Notes: generated by a model not told the origin, from the letters alone. 64,000 nucleotides of DNA from Massilia norwichensis (GCF_024753245.1 NZ_JANUGX010000017.1:1-64000); one strand, 5' to 3'; positions 40,424-49,309 are shown, counted from the stretch's first letter. Made by a program: numbers and translations.

Positions 40424-41899
40424 GTGGCAAACTCGATGGCTGTATCTGGGGAACACGTGCGAGAAGTCCTGGACAGGGAAACCGCCGCTTGGCCGGTGCT
40501 GGCCATCGACCGCCAGCGCCGCGGCAGCCTGGTCGACCAGATCGTCGAGGCGATCATCGGGATGGTAAATCGGCGCGAACTACGCGTCGGTACCAAAATG
40601 CCATCGGTTCGACAATTCGCAAAAGTGAACGGCGTCAGCACCTTCACCGTCGTCGAGTCGTATGACCGCCTGTTGCACCTGGGCGTGCTGTCTTCGCGCC
40701 GCGGTTCCGGTTTCTTCGTCGCCCGCTGCGCGCTTGATGCGCCCCAGCCCGCCTGCGCGCCTGCCGCGGCGTCCGCCGCACCAGTCGACGCCCTCACCCC
40801 CGACCTGTATTCCGGCCAGTCCGATGCGCTGCCGGTCGGCGCCGGCTGGCTGCCGCCCGAGTGGTATGGCGAATCGACCATCCTCGACGCCGTGCGCCAC
40901 GCGATGAAGATCCCGGCCGGCCGCCTGCGCGGCTACGGCCATCCGCTCGGCTTTCCCTCGCTGCGGCAGCACCTGTCGAAGACGCTGTCCGACGAACTGT
41001 GCGCGGTCGAGCCGGAACAGATCCTGCTGACCCATGGCGCGACCCACGCCTTCGACCTGGTGCTGCGCACGCTGACGCGACCCGGCGACGTGGTGTTCGT
41101 CGAGGACCCCGGTTACAGCAACCTGCTGGCCCTGGTGCGCCACCACGGCTGCGTCCCGGTCGGCATCCCGCGCGGCGCGGCTGGCCTGGACATGGAAGCG
41201 CTGGCACGCGAAGCGGCCGCGCACCACCCCAAGCTCATGTTCGTCAACACGGTGCTGCAGAATCCCCTCGGCACATCGCTGTCGCAGGCCCAGGCGCACC
41301 GCCTGCTGGCGCTGGCCGAGCAGTACGACTTCTGGCTGGTCGAGGACGACATCTACCGCGAACTCGCCAGTGCCGGCGAAGCCTCGCTGGCGGCGATGGA
41401 CGGCCTGCGCCGCGTGATCCGCATCGGCAGTTTTTCGAAGACCCTGTCGCCGGTGCTGCGGGTCGGCTCGATCTGCGCCTCCGCTTCCTTGATGCCGGAA
41501 CTGGTGCGCGTCAAGATGCTGACCGGGCTGACGACCTCCGAAGTCAACGAGCGCGCCGTGTTCGACGCCGTCAGCAATCGCGCCTATCGGCGCCAGGTCG
41601 AGCGCCTGGTCCAGCAGCTGTTCGATGCCGGCGAGCGCGCCCAGGAGCGCCTGCTGGAAGCCGGCCTGCAGCCGCTGGCGCGCCCGCGCGGCGGCATGTT
41701 CGTCAGCGCCGGCTGGCCCCTGCCGGCGACGCCGGAGAAGAACGGACGCAGCATCGCCGACCAGGCCCTGCGCGCCGGCATCCTGCTCGCGCCCGGCGAA
41801 TTCTTCAGCCTACGGGCGCCGCACACGCCCTGGTTCCGCTTCAACGTCGCCTACGCCGCCGAACCGCAACTGCTGGCCTTCCTTCGCACCTGCCTCTGA
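40424..41899 (+). CDS. MocR/GabR-type regulator (GntR HTH + aminotransferase domain)
   Basis: This 491-residue chimeric regulator has a GntR winged helix at about residues 33-100 (LVDQIVEAIIGMVNRREL, MPSVRQFAKVNGVS). It is joined to a class I aminotransferase fold at about 130-490 with the PLP lysine in RIGSFSKTLSPVLR. A GTG start at 40424 follows AAGGAG with seven bases of spacing. Such proteins sense amino compounds through PLP. Beta-alanine is a reasonable effector because the divergent gene encodes the beta-alanine transaminase, but that is inference. Confidence 0.88.
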   Translation: MANSMAVSGEHVREVLDRETAAWPVLAIDRQRRGSLVDQIVEAIIGMVNRRELRVGTKMPSVRQFAKVNGVSTFTVVESYDRLLHLGVLSSRRGSGFFVARCALDAPQPACAPAAASAAPVDALTPDLYSGQSDALPVGAGWLPPEWYGESTILDAVRHAMKIPAGRLRGYGHPLGFPSLRQHLSKTLSDELCAVEPEQILLTHGATHAFDLVLRTLTRPGDVVFVEDPGYSNLLALVRHHGCVPVGIPRGAAGLDMEALAREAAAHHPKLMFVNTVLQNPLGTSLSQAQAHRLLALAEQYDFWLVEDDIYRELASAGEASLAAMDGLRRVIRIGSFSKTLSPVLRVGSICASASLMPELVRVKMLTGLTTSEVNERAVFDAVSNRAYRRQVERLVQQLFDAGERAQERLLEAGLQPLARPRGGMFVSAGWPLPATPEKNGRSIADQALRAGILLAPGEFFSLRAPHTPWFRFNVAYAAEPQLLAFLRTCL

Positions 41900-41909
41900 C
41901 ACCATCGCC

Positions 41910-42578
41910 ATGACCACACTCAACGAGACCACCATGGAACCCGCCGGCGCCACCCTGCCCGGCAAGCGCGTCCAGCATCGCGAAGACGTCGAGAAGACGA
42001 TCCTGGGCGAAGCCGTGCGCCTGTTCGCCGAGCGCGGCTTCGAAGGCACGACGATCCAGGAAGTGGCCGAGCGCGCCCGGCTGTCGAAGCAGAACCTGAT
42101 GTACTACTTCGCGACCAAGCAGGCGCTGTACAAGCGCGTGCTCGACGACGTGCTGGACGACTGGCTGGCGCGCATGGCCAGCCTGGCCGACCCCAGCCAG
42201 GACCCGGCCGACGTGCTGCGCGCCTATGTGTCGGCCAAGCTGCGCTTCTCGCGCGAACAGCCGCTGGCCTCGCGCGTGTATGCGATGGAAGTGATCGGCG
42301 GCGCCAAGGTATACGGCGAACAGATCCGCCACCGCGTGGTGCCGCTGCTGCGCCAGGACATCGCCGTGTTCGAGCGCTGGATCGCCGATGGCCGCATCGC
42401 GCCGGTCAACGCCACGCACCTGCTGTTCGCGGTGTGGGCGATGACGCAGTCGTATGCGGACTTTTCGGTGCAGATGACGCTGGTGCTGGACCGCGGCGCG
42501 CTGACGGCCCAGGACTTCGAGGAAGCCGAGCGCGTGATCACAGCAATGGTACTATCGCTGACTAACCAAGGAGCCTGA
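41910..42578 (+). CDS. RutR-like TetR-family regulator
   Basis: This 222-residue TetR protein has an HTH (TIQEVAERARLSKQNLMYYFATKQALY) and a C-terminal domain closely resembling E. coli RutR, the uracil/thymine-responsive repressor. Shared features include FSREQPLASRVYAMEV, DGRIAPVNATHLLF and WAMTQSYADFSVQM. It probably senses pyrimidines and controls the divergent uracil operon. The start at 41910 is tentative; ATG at 41934 is another option. It follows the MocR gene by 10 bases. Confidence 0.88.
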   Translation: MTTLNETTMEPAGATLPGKRVQHREDVEKTILGEAVRLFAERGFEGTTIQEVAERARLSKQNLMYYFATKQALYKRVLDDVLDDWLARMASLADPSQDPADVLRAYVSAKLRFSREQPLASRVYAMEVIGGAKVYGEQIRHRVVPLLRQDIAVFERWIADGRIAPVNATHLLFAVWAMTQSYADFSVQMTLVLDRGALTAQDFEEAERVITAMVLSLTNQGA

Positions 42579-42579
42579 A

Positions 42580-43122
42580 ATGCAGGACGTCGTCCTCACC
42601 ACCCCACGCCTGAAACTGCGCCCGATGGTCGAGGGCGATATTCCCGCCCACTTTGCCCTGTTCGCCGACCCGGAAGTGGCGCGCTACTGGAGCCGCGAGC
42701 CCTGGACGGACATGACCCAGGCCGAGGAATCGATCCGCGCCATCATCGCCGCCCGCGAAGACGGCAGCGAAGTCCGCTTCGGCATCGAACTGCTGTCCAG
42801 CGGCGAATTGATCGGCAACGTGGGCCTGCACCACTTCTTCGGCCAGAACCGCCGCTGCGAGATCGGCTATGCCCTCGTCAGCAAGGTGTGGAACCAGGGC
42901 TATGCAACCGAAGCCCTGCGCGCCGCCATCCAGCACGGCTTCGACGCGCTGGACCTGAACCGCATCGAAGCCGACATCGACCCGCGCAATATCGGCTCCG
43001 GCCGGGTGCTGGAAAAGCTCGGCTTCCGGAAGGAAGGCTACATGCCCGAGCGCTGGTTGGTGTTCGGCGAGTTTGCCGATACGGTCAACTACGGGCTGCT
43101 GCGCCGTTACTGGGAAGCTTGA
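42580..43122 (+). CDS. GNAT-family N-acetyltransferase (RimJ/RimL-like)
   Basis: This 180-residue acetyltransferase begins TPRLKLRPMVEGDIPAHFAL. The acetyl-CoA loop region is VSKVWNQGYATEALRAA, and NRIEADIDPRNIGSGRVLEKLGF is typical of RimJ/RimL relatives. The substrate is unknown. It starts one base after the RutR-like stop and so is likely co-transcribed with the two regulators. Its last 16 bases overlap the end of the convergent VOC gene. Confidence 0.88.
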   Translation: MQDVVLTTPRLKLRPMVEGDIPAHFALFADPEVARYWSREPWTDMTQAEESIRAIIAAREDGSEVRFGIELLSSGELIGNVGLHHFFGQNRRCEIGYALVSKVWNQGYATEALRAAIQHGFDALDLNRIEADIDPRNIGSGRVLEKLGFRKEGYMPERWLVFGEFADTVNYGLLRRYWEA

Positions 43123-43526
43123 GTGGTCCGGCTGGCCGGATTCATCCAGACCAGATTCCAGAGGTGGCCATCCAGGTCCTCGAAGCCCTGGCTGACCATG
43201 AAGCCCTCGTCCTCCAGCGGATGCGGCGTGCGGCCGCCGGCGGCGACCGCCTTCTCGACCAGGCTGGCCACTTCTTCGCGGCTGTCGCAGGTCAGGCAGA
43301 TGACGATCTCGTTGGCTTCCTTCGCCTGCGCGACCGGCTTGCCGGTCAGGGACTGGAAGAAGTCCTCGCTAGTGAGCATGGCCTGGATGCTGCCCTCCTC
43401 GATGATCATCATCGCCGCGCGCTCGTTCGAGAACTGCGGATTGAAAGTGAAGCCCAGGCTGGAAAAGAAGGCCTTCGATTTTTCCACGTCCTTGACCGCC
43501 AGGTTGAAAATGACTTGCTTGCTCAT
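43107..43526 (-). CDS. VOC (glyoxalase-like) family protein
   Basis: This 139-residue protein has one VOC fold of two beta-alpha-beta-beta-beta units, starting FNLAVKDVEKSKAFFSSLGF and ending FEDLDGHLWNLVWM. The final glutamate position typical of metal sites is replaced in this spot by N-L-V. The function is unknown. A paralogue lies 30 bases upstream in the same orientation, so the pair arose by tandem duplication. Confidence 0.85.
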   Translation of the reverse strand: MSKQVIFNLAVKDVEKSKAFFSSLGFTFNPQFSNERAAMMIIEEGSIQAMLTSEDFFQSLTGKPVAQAKEANEIVICLTCDSREEVASLVEKAVAAGGRTPHPLEDEGFMVSQGFEDLDGHLWNLVWMNPASRTTQASQ

Positions 43527-43556
43527 GGCATCTCCTCGTTGTTTTGGTTAAGTTGA

Positions 43557-43955
43557 TTAAGCCTGCGGGGCCATCCAGACGAGTTCCCAGATGTGGCCAT
43601 CCAAGTCTTCGAAGGCGTGCGCGTACATGAAACCGTGGTCCTGGGCCGCGCGCGGCGTGCGCCCACCCGCAGCGACCGCCCTGGCCACCAAATCATCCAC
43701 CTCGTCCCGGCTCTCGCAGCTCAGGCAGACCAGCACCTCGGTCGCCTCCTTCGCCTGCACGATGGGCTTGTCGATGAAGGTCTTGAAGAAGGGTTCCGTC
43801 AGCAGCATCGCATAGATGCTGCCTTCGGCGATGACCATGCAGGCCCCGCTGTCGTTGCTGAATTGCGGATTGAAGCTGTAACCGAGCGCACTGAAGAAAG
43901 CTTTCGACTTGTCCAGGTCCTTGACCGGCAGGTTAACGAAGATCTGTTTGTTCAT
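43557..43955 (-). CDS. VOC (glyoxalase-like) family protein, tandem paralogue
   Basis: This 132-residue protein is clearly similar along its whole length to the next gene downstream: FVNLPVKDLDKSKAFFSALGY versus FNLAVKDVEKSKAFFSSLGF, and AFEDLDGHIWELVWM at the end. It keeps Glu near the last strand where its neighbour does not. The start at 43955 follows GGGGA; the frame is open 14 more codons upstream. Substrate unknown. Confidence 0.85.
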   Translation of the reverse strand: MNKQIFVNLPVKDLDKSKAFFSALGYSFNPQFSNDSGACMVIAEGSIYAMLLTEPFFKTFIDKPIVQAKEATEVLVCLSCESRDEVDDLVARAVAAGGRTPRAAQDHGFMYAHAFEDLDGHIWELVWMAPQA

Positions 43956-44049
43956 GACATCCCCATGTTGAAAAGTGAGTGCAAAACCGCACACCATTTC
44001 GACGACGAACGATCATGAACGAAATCGACAAGCATTTGAAAAAAAATTT

Positions 44050-44667
44050 TTACCAGACCGCTTCCGTGTTGCGCCACGCCGGCAGGGCTTGCACGCGCTC
44101 GCACCAGGCCAGCAGGTGCGGATAGTCGTCCAGCGGCAGGCGCGCCCGCTCGCGGTACATCAGCGGCGCCGCCACGGCATAGTCGGCCAGGGTCACGCCG
44201 TCCCACACCAGCCAGCGGCGCGTCGCCAGGTGCTTGTCCAGCACGGCGGCGGCGCGCGCCAGTTCGCTCGTTCCGCGCGCCACCTCGTTGGCATCCGCGT
44301 CTTCGCCGGTGACCATCTTCTTCCACAGCCGCTGCCAGCAGATCACGCCGATCGCTGGGGCGAAGTGCTGGCAGGCCCAGAACATCCAGCGGTTGACGTC
44401 GGCGCGCGCCAGCGGATCGGTCGGATACACCGTCTGCCCCGGCTGGCTGTCGGCCAGATACTGCATGATGGCGCAGGATTCCCACAGCACGAAACCGTCG
44501 TCGACCAGGACCGGGATCTTGTTGTTGTCGTTGACTTCGGCGAGCCGTCGGCGGTCGGCCTCGTTCATCAGATTGACCTCGACCAGGTCGAGCCGGATGC
44601 CGAGGTGCTCGGCCGCCAGCAGCACGCGGCGGGCGTTGGACGAAATCGGGTGGTAGTAGAGCTGCAT
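44050..44667 (-). CDS. Glutathione S-transferase family protein
   Basis: This 205-residue GST has a thioredoxin-like N-terminal domain (LYYHPISSNARRVLLAAEHLG; NKIPVLVDDGFVLWESCAIMQYLAD with the ESxAI motif) and an all-alpha C-terminal domain. The likely catalytic serine is in the PISSNAR region. Substrate unknown. The short AT-rich gap to the VOC pair (43956-44049) shows no gene. Confidence 0.87.
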   Translation of the reverse strand: MQLYYHPISSNARRVLLAAEHLGIRLDLVEVNLMNEADRRRLAEVNDNNKIPVLVDDGFVLWESCAIMQYLADSQPGQTVYPTDPLARADVNRWMFWACQHFAPAIGVICWQRLWKKMVTGEDADANEVARGTSELARAAAVLDKHLATRRWLVWDGVTLADYAVAAPLMYRERARLPLDDYPHLLAWCERVQALPAWRNTEAVW

Positions 44668-44727
44668 TGCCGTCTCCTTTCAGGTTGAGAATGCGGCAAT
44701 GTTAATGAAGACTTATGACAAATCCTG

Positions 44728-45420
44728 TCAGGAGTGGTCGGGAATATCGTACATGGCGCGCCAGGTCTTGAGCAGCGCATGGCGCGGCGTCGGATAGCGT
44801 TCCTTGCCCAGTTCGGCCTGGACGATGCGGTCGATGCGGAAGTGGCGGATCGCATCGCGCAGCTCGCACCAGGCGGCCATCACACGGCGCTCCTGGAAGT
44901 AGGCCAGCGCAAACGGCCACACCACCCGTTCCGAGGCGGCGTCCTTTTCGTCGCGGTAGGCGATGCGCAGCTTGCACTGGCGGCGGATCGCTTCGCGCGC
45001 CGGCTGCACGAAGGGATCCGGCGCCGTGGATTGCGGCCCGGCCGGCACCCACAGGCTGGTCTCGGCCATGTGGTCGCGCAGGTCGCGCGGGGTGGCGGTG
45101 GCGATCTTGGCCAAGGCGCGTGCGGCGGCCTCGCTCAGGGCCGCGTCGCCCTGGTGCCGCACCCAGCGCGCACCCAGCACCAGCGCCTCCAGCTCGTCGG
45201 CGTCGAACATCAGTGGCGGCAGGAAGAAGCCGCTGCGCAGCACGTAGCCGACGCCGGCCGAGCCGTCGACCGGCGCGCCGAGCTGGGCCAGGGTCTGGAT
45301 GTCGCGGTAGATGGTGCGCTCGGACACGCCGAGCTGTTCGGCCAGCTGAAAGGCCGTCACCGGGCGGCGCTTGCCGCGCAGGGCGTCCATCAGTTGGAAC
45401 AGGCGGCCGGTGCGGGTCAT
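44728..45420 (-). CDS. YafY/WYL-domain transcriptional regulator
   Basis: This 230-residue protein begins with a DeoR-like winged helix (RLFQLMDALRGKRRPVTAFQLAEQLGVSERTIYRDI). A WYL-type ligand-sensing domain follows from about residue 130 (LRIAYRDEKDAASERVVWPFALAYFQERRVMAAWCELR). It probably represses or activates a neighbouring gene, possibly the GST 60 bases downstream on the same strand. The start at 45420 suits family length. Confidence 0.86.
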   Translation of the reverse strand: MTRTGRLFQLMDALRGKRRPVTAFQLAEQLGVSERTIYRDIQTLAQLGAPVDGSAGVGYVLRSGFFLPPLMFDADELEALVLGARWVRHQGDAALSEAAARALAKIATATPRDLRDHMAETSLWVPAGPQSTAPDPFVQPAREAIRRQCKLRIAYRDEKDAASERVVWPFALAYFQERRVMAAWCELRDAIRHFRIDRIVQAELGKERYPTPRHALLKTWRAMYDIPDHS

Positions 45421-45433
45421 GGGTGTCGATTCT

Positions 45434-45769
45434 TCAGTTCGTCCTGACGGTGGAGACACCGTTGTCCGGCCGCATCACGGGGCTTTTCGCGTGTTCCACG
45501 CACTTGAACGTAATCGATGCCCCGCCAAAGCGCACCCCAGGAATATTTTGTGTGACCGATTGCGTTACCAGCTCGAACTCTTTGTTCATGGTCCCGCAAA
45601 ACTGGTTTCCTTCCACGATCAGCGCACCAGCCACAGCGGAAACGTCACCGAACATACCGGCGGTATTGGTTTTCGATGCGTAGTACGTATCGGCGCCGAT
45701 TTTTGCCGGCGCAGTGCTGGCACAGCCAGAAACGGCAGTAGCAAAAAGGATAAACGGGATTTTTTTCAT
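45434..45769 (-). CDS. Small predicted lipoprotein
   Basis: This 111-residue protein has a lipoprotein signal: MKKIPFILFATAVSGC, with the lipobox VSGC at residues 13-16. The mature part has two later cysteines (in NQFCGTMNKEF and ITFKCVEHAK) that could form a disulfide. I do not recognise a family. Its base composition is less GC-rich than its neighbours. Confidence 0.7.
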   Translation of the reverse strand: MKKIPFILFATAVSGCASTAPAKIGADTYYASKTNTAGMFGDVSAVAGALIVEGNQFCGTMNKEFELVTQSVTQNIPGVRFGGASITFKCVEHAKSPVMRPDNGVSTVRTN

Positions 45770-45982
45770 ATGCGGAGTTCAGTATTCAGTGGCATGGCAG
45801 GTTGCATAATTGCAATTTTAAATCTCCCTGACAACGGCGTCTATGCGTAGATTCGCGTCCATTTATCCGTTCTCCAAACCAGTCATCCCATGTTTTCCGC
45901 ATTTCGTCGGAGCATGCTGGAACCCTGCCCGTGCCGGGACTAAAGTGACTCCATCGAACGAACACCAAAGGAGTGCCGAACC

Positions 45983-46237
45983 ATGAAAAGCGCCAACTTC
46001 AAAACCTTCTGCGACAGCATGGAAGACGTCGCCCGCGACATCGTGCGCGCCTGCCGCCGCGGCGCCCGCACTATCGCCGCCATGCCCTGGCCGGCCATGC
46101 TGGTCTGCTGTATCCTGCTGGCGTTCGTCATCAGCATCCTGCCGCTGGCCCTGTTCCTGTTCGTGCTGTTCATGGGCGTCAAGATCGTCGCCGGCGCCTT
46201 CGTCATCGACCGCCGCCGCACGGTGCGCGAGCAATAA
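45983..46237 (+). CDS. Small membrane protein similar to the adjacent kinase's membrane region
   Basis: This 84-residue protein has two closely spaced hydrophobic stretches (about residues 38-52 and 54-70). It aligns with the first 75 residues of the histidine kinase encoded 12 bases downstream: D11-x-M13-x-D15, W36, L45, I52-L53 and a GVK(I/V)xAG motif coincide. It lacks any kinase part. It is probably co-transcribed with the kinase and regulator and may pair with the sensor in the membrane. No named family is known to me. Confidence 0.75.
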   Translation: MKSANFKTFCDSMEDVARDIVRACRRGARTIAAMPWPAMLVCCILLAFVISILPLALFLFVLFMGVKIVAGAFVIDRRRTVREQ

Positions 46238-46249
46238 GGAGCCTGTACC

Positions 46250-47140
46250 ATGCGCGCCAGCCAGATCAACCACGGCCTCGATTTCATGCGCGACGCCTTC
46301 AACGAAGCCAGCAAGCTGTGGTGGCGCTTCTTCGACTGGCTCGCGGTGGTCGAGTGGCGCCAGCTGTTCCTGACCTGGTTCCTGGCGATCGTGTTCTGCA
46401 TCATCCTGAACATGCCCGAGCCGGCCTTCTGGTATGTGCTGATCTCCTTCGGCGTGAAGGTGCTGGCCGGCGGCAAGCGCAGAGCCGAGCTGGTGGCGAA
46501 GGAAGCGACCATGCAGGCCAACGTCGCCACGCTCGAGCGGCGGCTGATGGAAGCACAGATGGCGGCGTTGCAGGCCCAGGTCGAGCCGCACTTCCTGTTC
46601 AATACCCTGGCCCTGATCGGCCAGCTGATCGAAACCGATGCGCAAGAGGCTGCGCGCGTGCATGCCCACTTGATCGAATACCTGCGCTCGACCCTGCCGC
46701 AGATGCGCGCCCGCGACGGCGGCACGCTGGGCAAGCAGGTCGAGCTGTCGAAGGCGTATTTGTCGATCATGCAGGCGCGGATGAAGGAGCGTCTCGGGGT
46801 GCGTTTCGAGGTGCCGGACTTCCTCGGCAGCGCGCCCTTCCCGCCGATGATGCTGCAGACCCTGATCGAGAATTCGATCAAGCACGGACTCGAGCCGAAG
46901 ATCGCCGGCGGCACCGTCACCGTGCGTGCCTACGTCGATGGCGCCACCCTGCATGTCGAAGTCTGCGACGACGGCATCGGCATCGACCCGCATGCGGACG
47001 AGGGCATCGGCCTGGCCAACATCCGCGAACGCCTGCAACTGCTGTATGGGACGAACGCCGAACTGGTGATCCAGACCCCGCCCGCCGGCGGCGCCTGTGC
47101 CCTGATCAAGCTACCCTACAAGATGATGGAGACCGCGTGA
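46250..47140 (+). CDS. LytS/YehU-type sensor histidine kinase
   Basis: This 296-residue kinase has a short N-terminal membrane region (residues 38-72). The His_kinase domain carries the phospho-accepting His114 in VEPHFLFNTLALIGQL. The ATP-binding domain has LIENSIKHGLEPK (N-box), CDDGIGIDP and GIGLANIRERL. It has no separate sensor domain, so signal input must come through the membrane helices or a partner. Its stop overlaps the response regulator start by one base (TGATG). Confidence 0.9.
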   Translation: MRASQINHGLDFMRDAFNEASKLWWRFFDWLAVVEWRQLFLTWFLAIVFCIILNMPEPAFWYVLISFGVKVLAGGKRRAELVAKEATMQANVATLERRLMEAQMAALQAQVEPHFLFNTLALIGQLIETDAQEAARVHAHLIEYLRSTLPQMRARDGGTLGKQVELSKAYLSIMQARMKERLGVRFEVPDFLGSAPFPPMMLQTLIENSIKHGLEPKIAGGTVTVRAYVDGATLHVEVCDDGIGIDPHADEGIGLANIRERLQLLYGTNAELVIQTPPAGGACALIKLPYKMMETA

Positions 47141-47958
47141 TGCCGACATTCGGGACGGATACGATGAAAGCGCCGCTGACCGCGATGATCGCCGACGACG
47201 AAGCGCCGATGCGCGACCTGCTGCGCGCGCGCCTGGCCGCCGTCTGGCCGGAACTGCGCATCGTCGCCGAGGCAGCGAACGGCATCGAGGCGGTGGCGCT
47301 CGGCGAGCAGCATCGACCCGACATCGCCTTCCTCGACATCCGCATGCCGGGGCTGAACGGCATCGAGGCTGCGCGCCGGCTCTACCAGCGCTCGCACATT
47401 GTGTTCGCCACCGCCTACGACCAGTACGCGCTGGACGCCTTCGAACAGGGCGCGCTCGATTACCTGCTGAAACCGGTGAGCGCCGAGCGCCTGGCCACGA
47501 CCTGCGCACGCCTGCAAGCGCAACTGAAAGCGCGGATGAAGACCCCCTTCCCCGTCCAGCCGGACATCGGCCAGCAGCTGGCGAAGCTGACCTCCCTGCT
47601 GGAAAACAAGGGCCAGGAAAAGCCGAAGACCGGCTATCTGCGCTGGATCCAGGCCCAGGTCGGCGCCAGCCTGCGCATGGTGAGCACGCGCGAAGTGCTA
47701 TTCTTCCAGTCGGACGAAAAGTACACGCGGGTGCAGACGGCCAGCGCCGAATTCCTGATCCGGAAAACGCTGAAGGAGCTGGCCGAGGAACTCGATCCGG
47801 ACGAGTTCTGGCGCATCCACCGCTCGACCCTGGTGCGCGTGGACGCCATCGGCGAAGTCGCGCGCGACCTGCGCGGCCGTCACATGCTCAGGCTGCGTGG
47901 CCATCCGTTCGAGCTTGAAGTGAGCCGTAATCACACCTACCTGTTCCAGCAGATGTAA
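47140..47958 (+). CDS. LytTR-family response regulator
   Basis: This 272-residue regulator has a receiver domain at about residues 14-125 (IADDEAPMRDLL; phospho-acceptor in IAFLDIRMPGLNG; LLKPVSAERL at the end). A LytTR DNA-binding domain follows at about 165-270 (VSTREVLFFQSDEKYTRV, FWRIHRSTLVRV, LEVSRNHTYLF). It is the cognate partner of the kinase just upstream. The ATG at 47140 overlaps the kinase stop; a second ATG at 47164 is also possible. Confidence 0.92.
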   Translation: MPTFGTDTMKAPLTAMIADDEAPMRDLLRARLAAVWPELRIVAEAANGIEAVALGEQHRPDIAFLDIRMPGLNGIEAARRLYQRSHIVFATAYDQYALDAFEQGALDYLLKPVSAERLATTCARLQAQLKARMKTPFPVQPDIGQQLAKLTSLLENKGQEKPKTGYLRWIQAQVGASLRMVSTREVLFFQSDEKYTRVQTASAEFLIRKTLKELAEELDPDEFWRIHRSTLVRVDAIGEVARDLRGRHMLRLRGHPFELEVSRNHTYLFQQM

Positions 47959-47982
47959 TCATCCATAGACCAAGGAGCCGCC

Positions 47983-48414
47983 ATGCCGTCGATCGCCATC
48001 CCCTGCCTGCGCTACCGCGACACGCCCGCCGCCATCGACTGGCTGTGCGAGGTCTTCGGCTTCGAATGCCAGCTGACGGTGCCTGGCGCCGGCGGCGCCA
48101 TCGCCCACGCCCAGCTCACGCTGGACGGCGGCATGATCATGCTGGGCTCGGTCAGCAGCGAAGGGGAATATGGCCGGCTGCTGGCCCAGCCGGACGAAAT
48201 CGGCGGCCGCGAGACCCAGACCGTTTATCTGCAGGTCGAGGACGCCGACCGCGTGTGCGAGCGCGCGCGCAATGCCGGCGCGGTCATCCTGCAGGAGCCG
48301 GCCAACACCGAATTCGGCAGCCGCGGCTTCCTGTGCCGCGACCGCGAAGGCCATGTCTGGAATGTCGGGACCTACGACCCCTGGCAGGTCACGCAGTTTC
48401 TCGACCAATCCTGA
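47983..48414 (+). CDS. VOC (glyoxalase/bleomycin-resistance-like) protein
   Basis: This 143-residue single VOC domain protein begins IPCLRYRDTPAAIDWLCEVFGF and ends FLCRDREGHVWNVGTYDP. It is not closely like the tandem VOC pair at 43.1-44.0 kb. It begins 24 bases after the LytTR gene and may be co-transcribed. Function unknown. Confidence 0.85.
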   Translation: MPSIAIPCLRYRDTPAAIDWLCEVFGFECQLTVPGAGGAIAHAQLTLDGGMIMLGSVSSEGEYGRLLAQPDEIGGRETQTVYLQVEDADRVCERARNAGAVILQEPANTEFGSRGFLCRDREGHVWNVGTYDPWQVTQFLDQS

Positions 48415-48427
48415 TCGGCCGCTCGCA

Positions 48428-49225
48428 TCAGCCGAACAGCCCTTCGTCGGACCCGTCGCCGTCGAAGAAACCGCCGCTGCTGTCCAGACCGCCACCATCG
48501 TCGAGGCCGCTATCGAACAGGCCTTCCGAGGCGACGTCGCCCCCGCCGCTGTCGAGCAGATTATTGCCCGAGCCGCTGTGGAAGGACTGGCCGATGTCGC
48601 CCAGGCCGGCCTGGTCGGCCAGGCCGCTGCCCGACTGGTCGCTGAACAAATTGTTGCTCGAGTCATTGCTGTTCAACAGGTGATTCCCGCCGCCTTGGTC
48701 ATGGTTATGGAACATGTTGTCCAGGCCATGGAACAGGAAATTACCGGCCGCGACGCCGGCCGCCGTTGCCGCGATCGAGCCCAGCAGGCCACCGCCGCCG
48801 CCCAGGAAGCCGCCACCCGAGCGCGAGCCGAACATGCCGCCCATCATCGACGGCTGCTGGTACTGCGGCTGGTATGGCGGCGGATAGTCGCGCGGGTCGC
48901 GCTGATACTCGCGGCGTTCCTGCTGCATCGGCACATTGGCCGGACGCGAGCCGCCGCTGTTGCCCCAGTCGTTGGCGTCGAGGAAGCGCCTGTCGTTTTG
49001 CTGGAAGCTGCGCAGCTGGTTCTGCAATTGCGCGATCTGGTCCTTGGCATTGTTCAGCGCCTGCTCCTGCAGCAGCGAGCGCTGCACCAGCAGGTAGGCG
49101 GCGTCGGGCTGCTGGGCGACCGCGCGCTGGATCAGCGCATCGGCCTCGGGGTCCTTCTGGATACCCCGCGCCTGGATCAGCTGGCTCAGGAAATCGTGCA
49201 GCATCTGTGAATCTTGCGGGCTCAT
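48428..49225 (-). CDS. DUF2076 family protein
   Basis: This 265-residue protein has an N-terminal helical DUF2076 segment (LHDFLSQLIQARGIQKDPEADALI, then a coiled-coil-like LLQEQALNNAKDQIAQLQNQL). A proline/tyrosine-rich linker and a glycine-rich hydrophobic stretch follow (FLGGGGGLLGSIAATAAGVAAGNFLF). The C-terminal 90 residues are acidic and built from Ser/Asp/Gly/Asn. Such proteins are often listed as periplasmic ligand-binding sensors, but there is no signal peptide here and the function is unknown. Confidence 0.82.
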   Translation of the reverse strand: MSPQDSQMLHDFLSQLIQARGIQKDPEADALIQRAVAQQPDAAYLLVQRSLLQEQALNNAKDQIAQLQNQLRSFQQNDRRFLDANDWGNSGGSRPANVPMQQERREYQRDPRDYPPPYQPQYQQPSMMGGMFGSRSGGGFLGGGGGLLGSIAATAAGVAAGNFLFHGLDNMFHNHDQGGGNHLLNSNDSSNNLFSDQSGSGLADQAGLGDIGQSFHSGSGNNLLDSGGGDVASEGLFDSGLDDGGGLDSSGGFFDGDGSDEGLFG

Positions 49226-49309
49226 GGCATTGCCTCCTCAATTGATATCCGGATAAGACACCATGTTGAGGGTGTGGGCAGATTTTCAAGGCGAGACGCA
49301 TACGTACAG

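Noticed and set aside
44034-44056. An A-run and T-run next to the GST stop, considered as a terminator.
   Set aside because: There is no GC stem; the adjacent A and T tracts alone do not make an intrinsic terminator.
45973-47958. A 661-codon frame ending with the LytTR regulator.
   Set aside because: The first part is an out-of-frame reading of the small membrane protein and kinase genes; the regulator begins at 47140.
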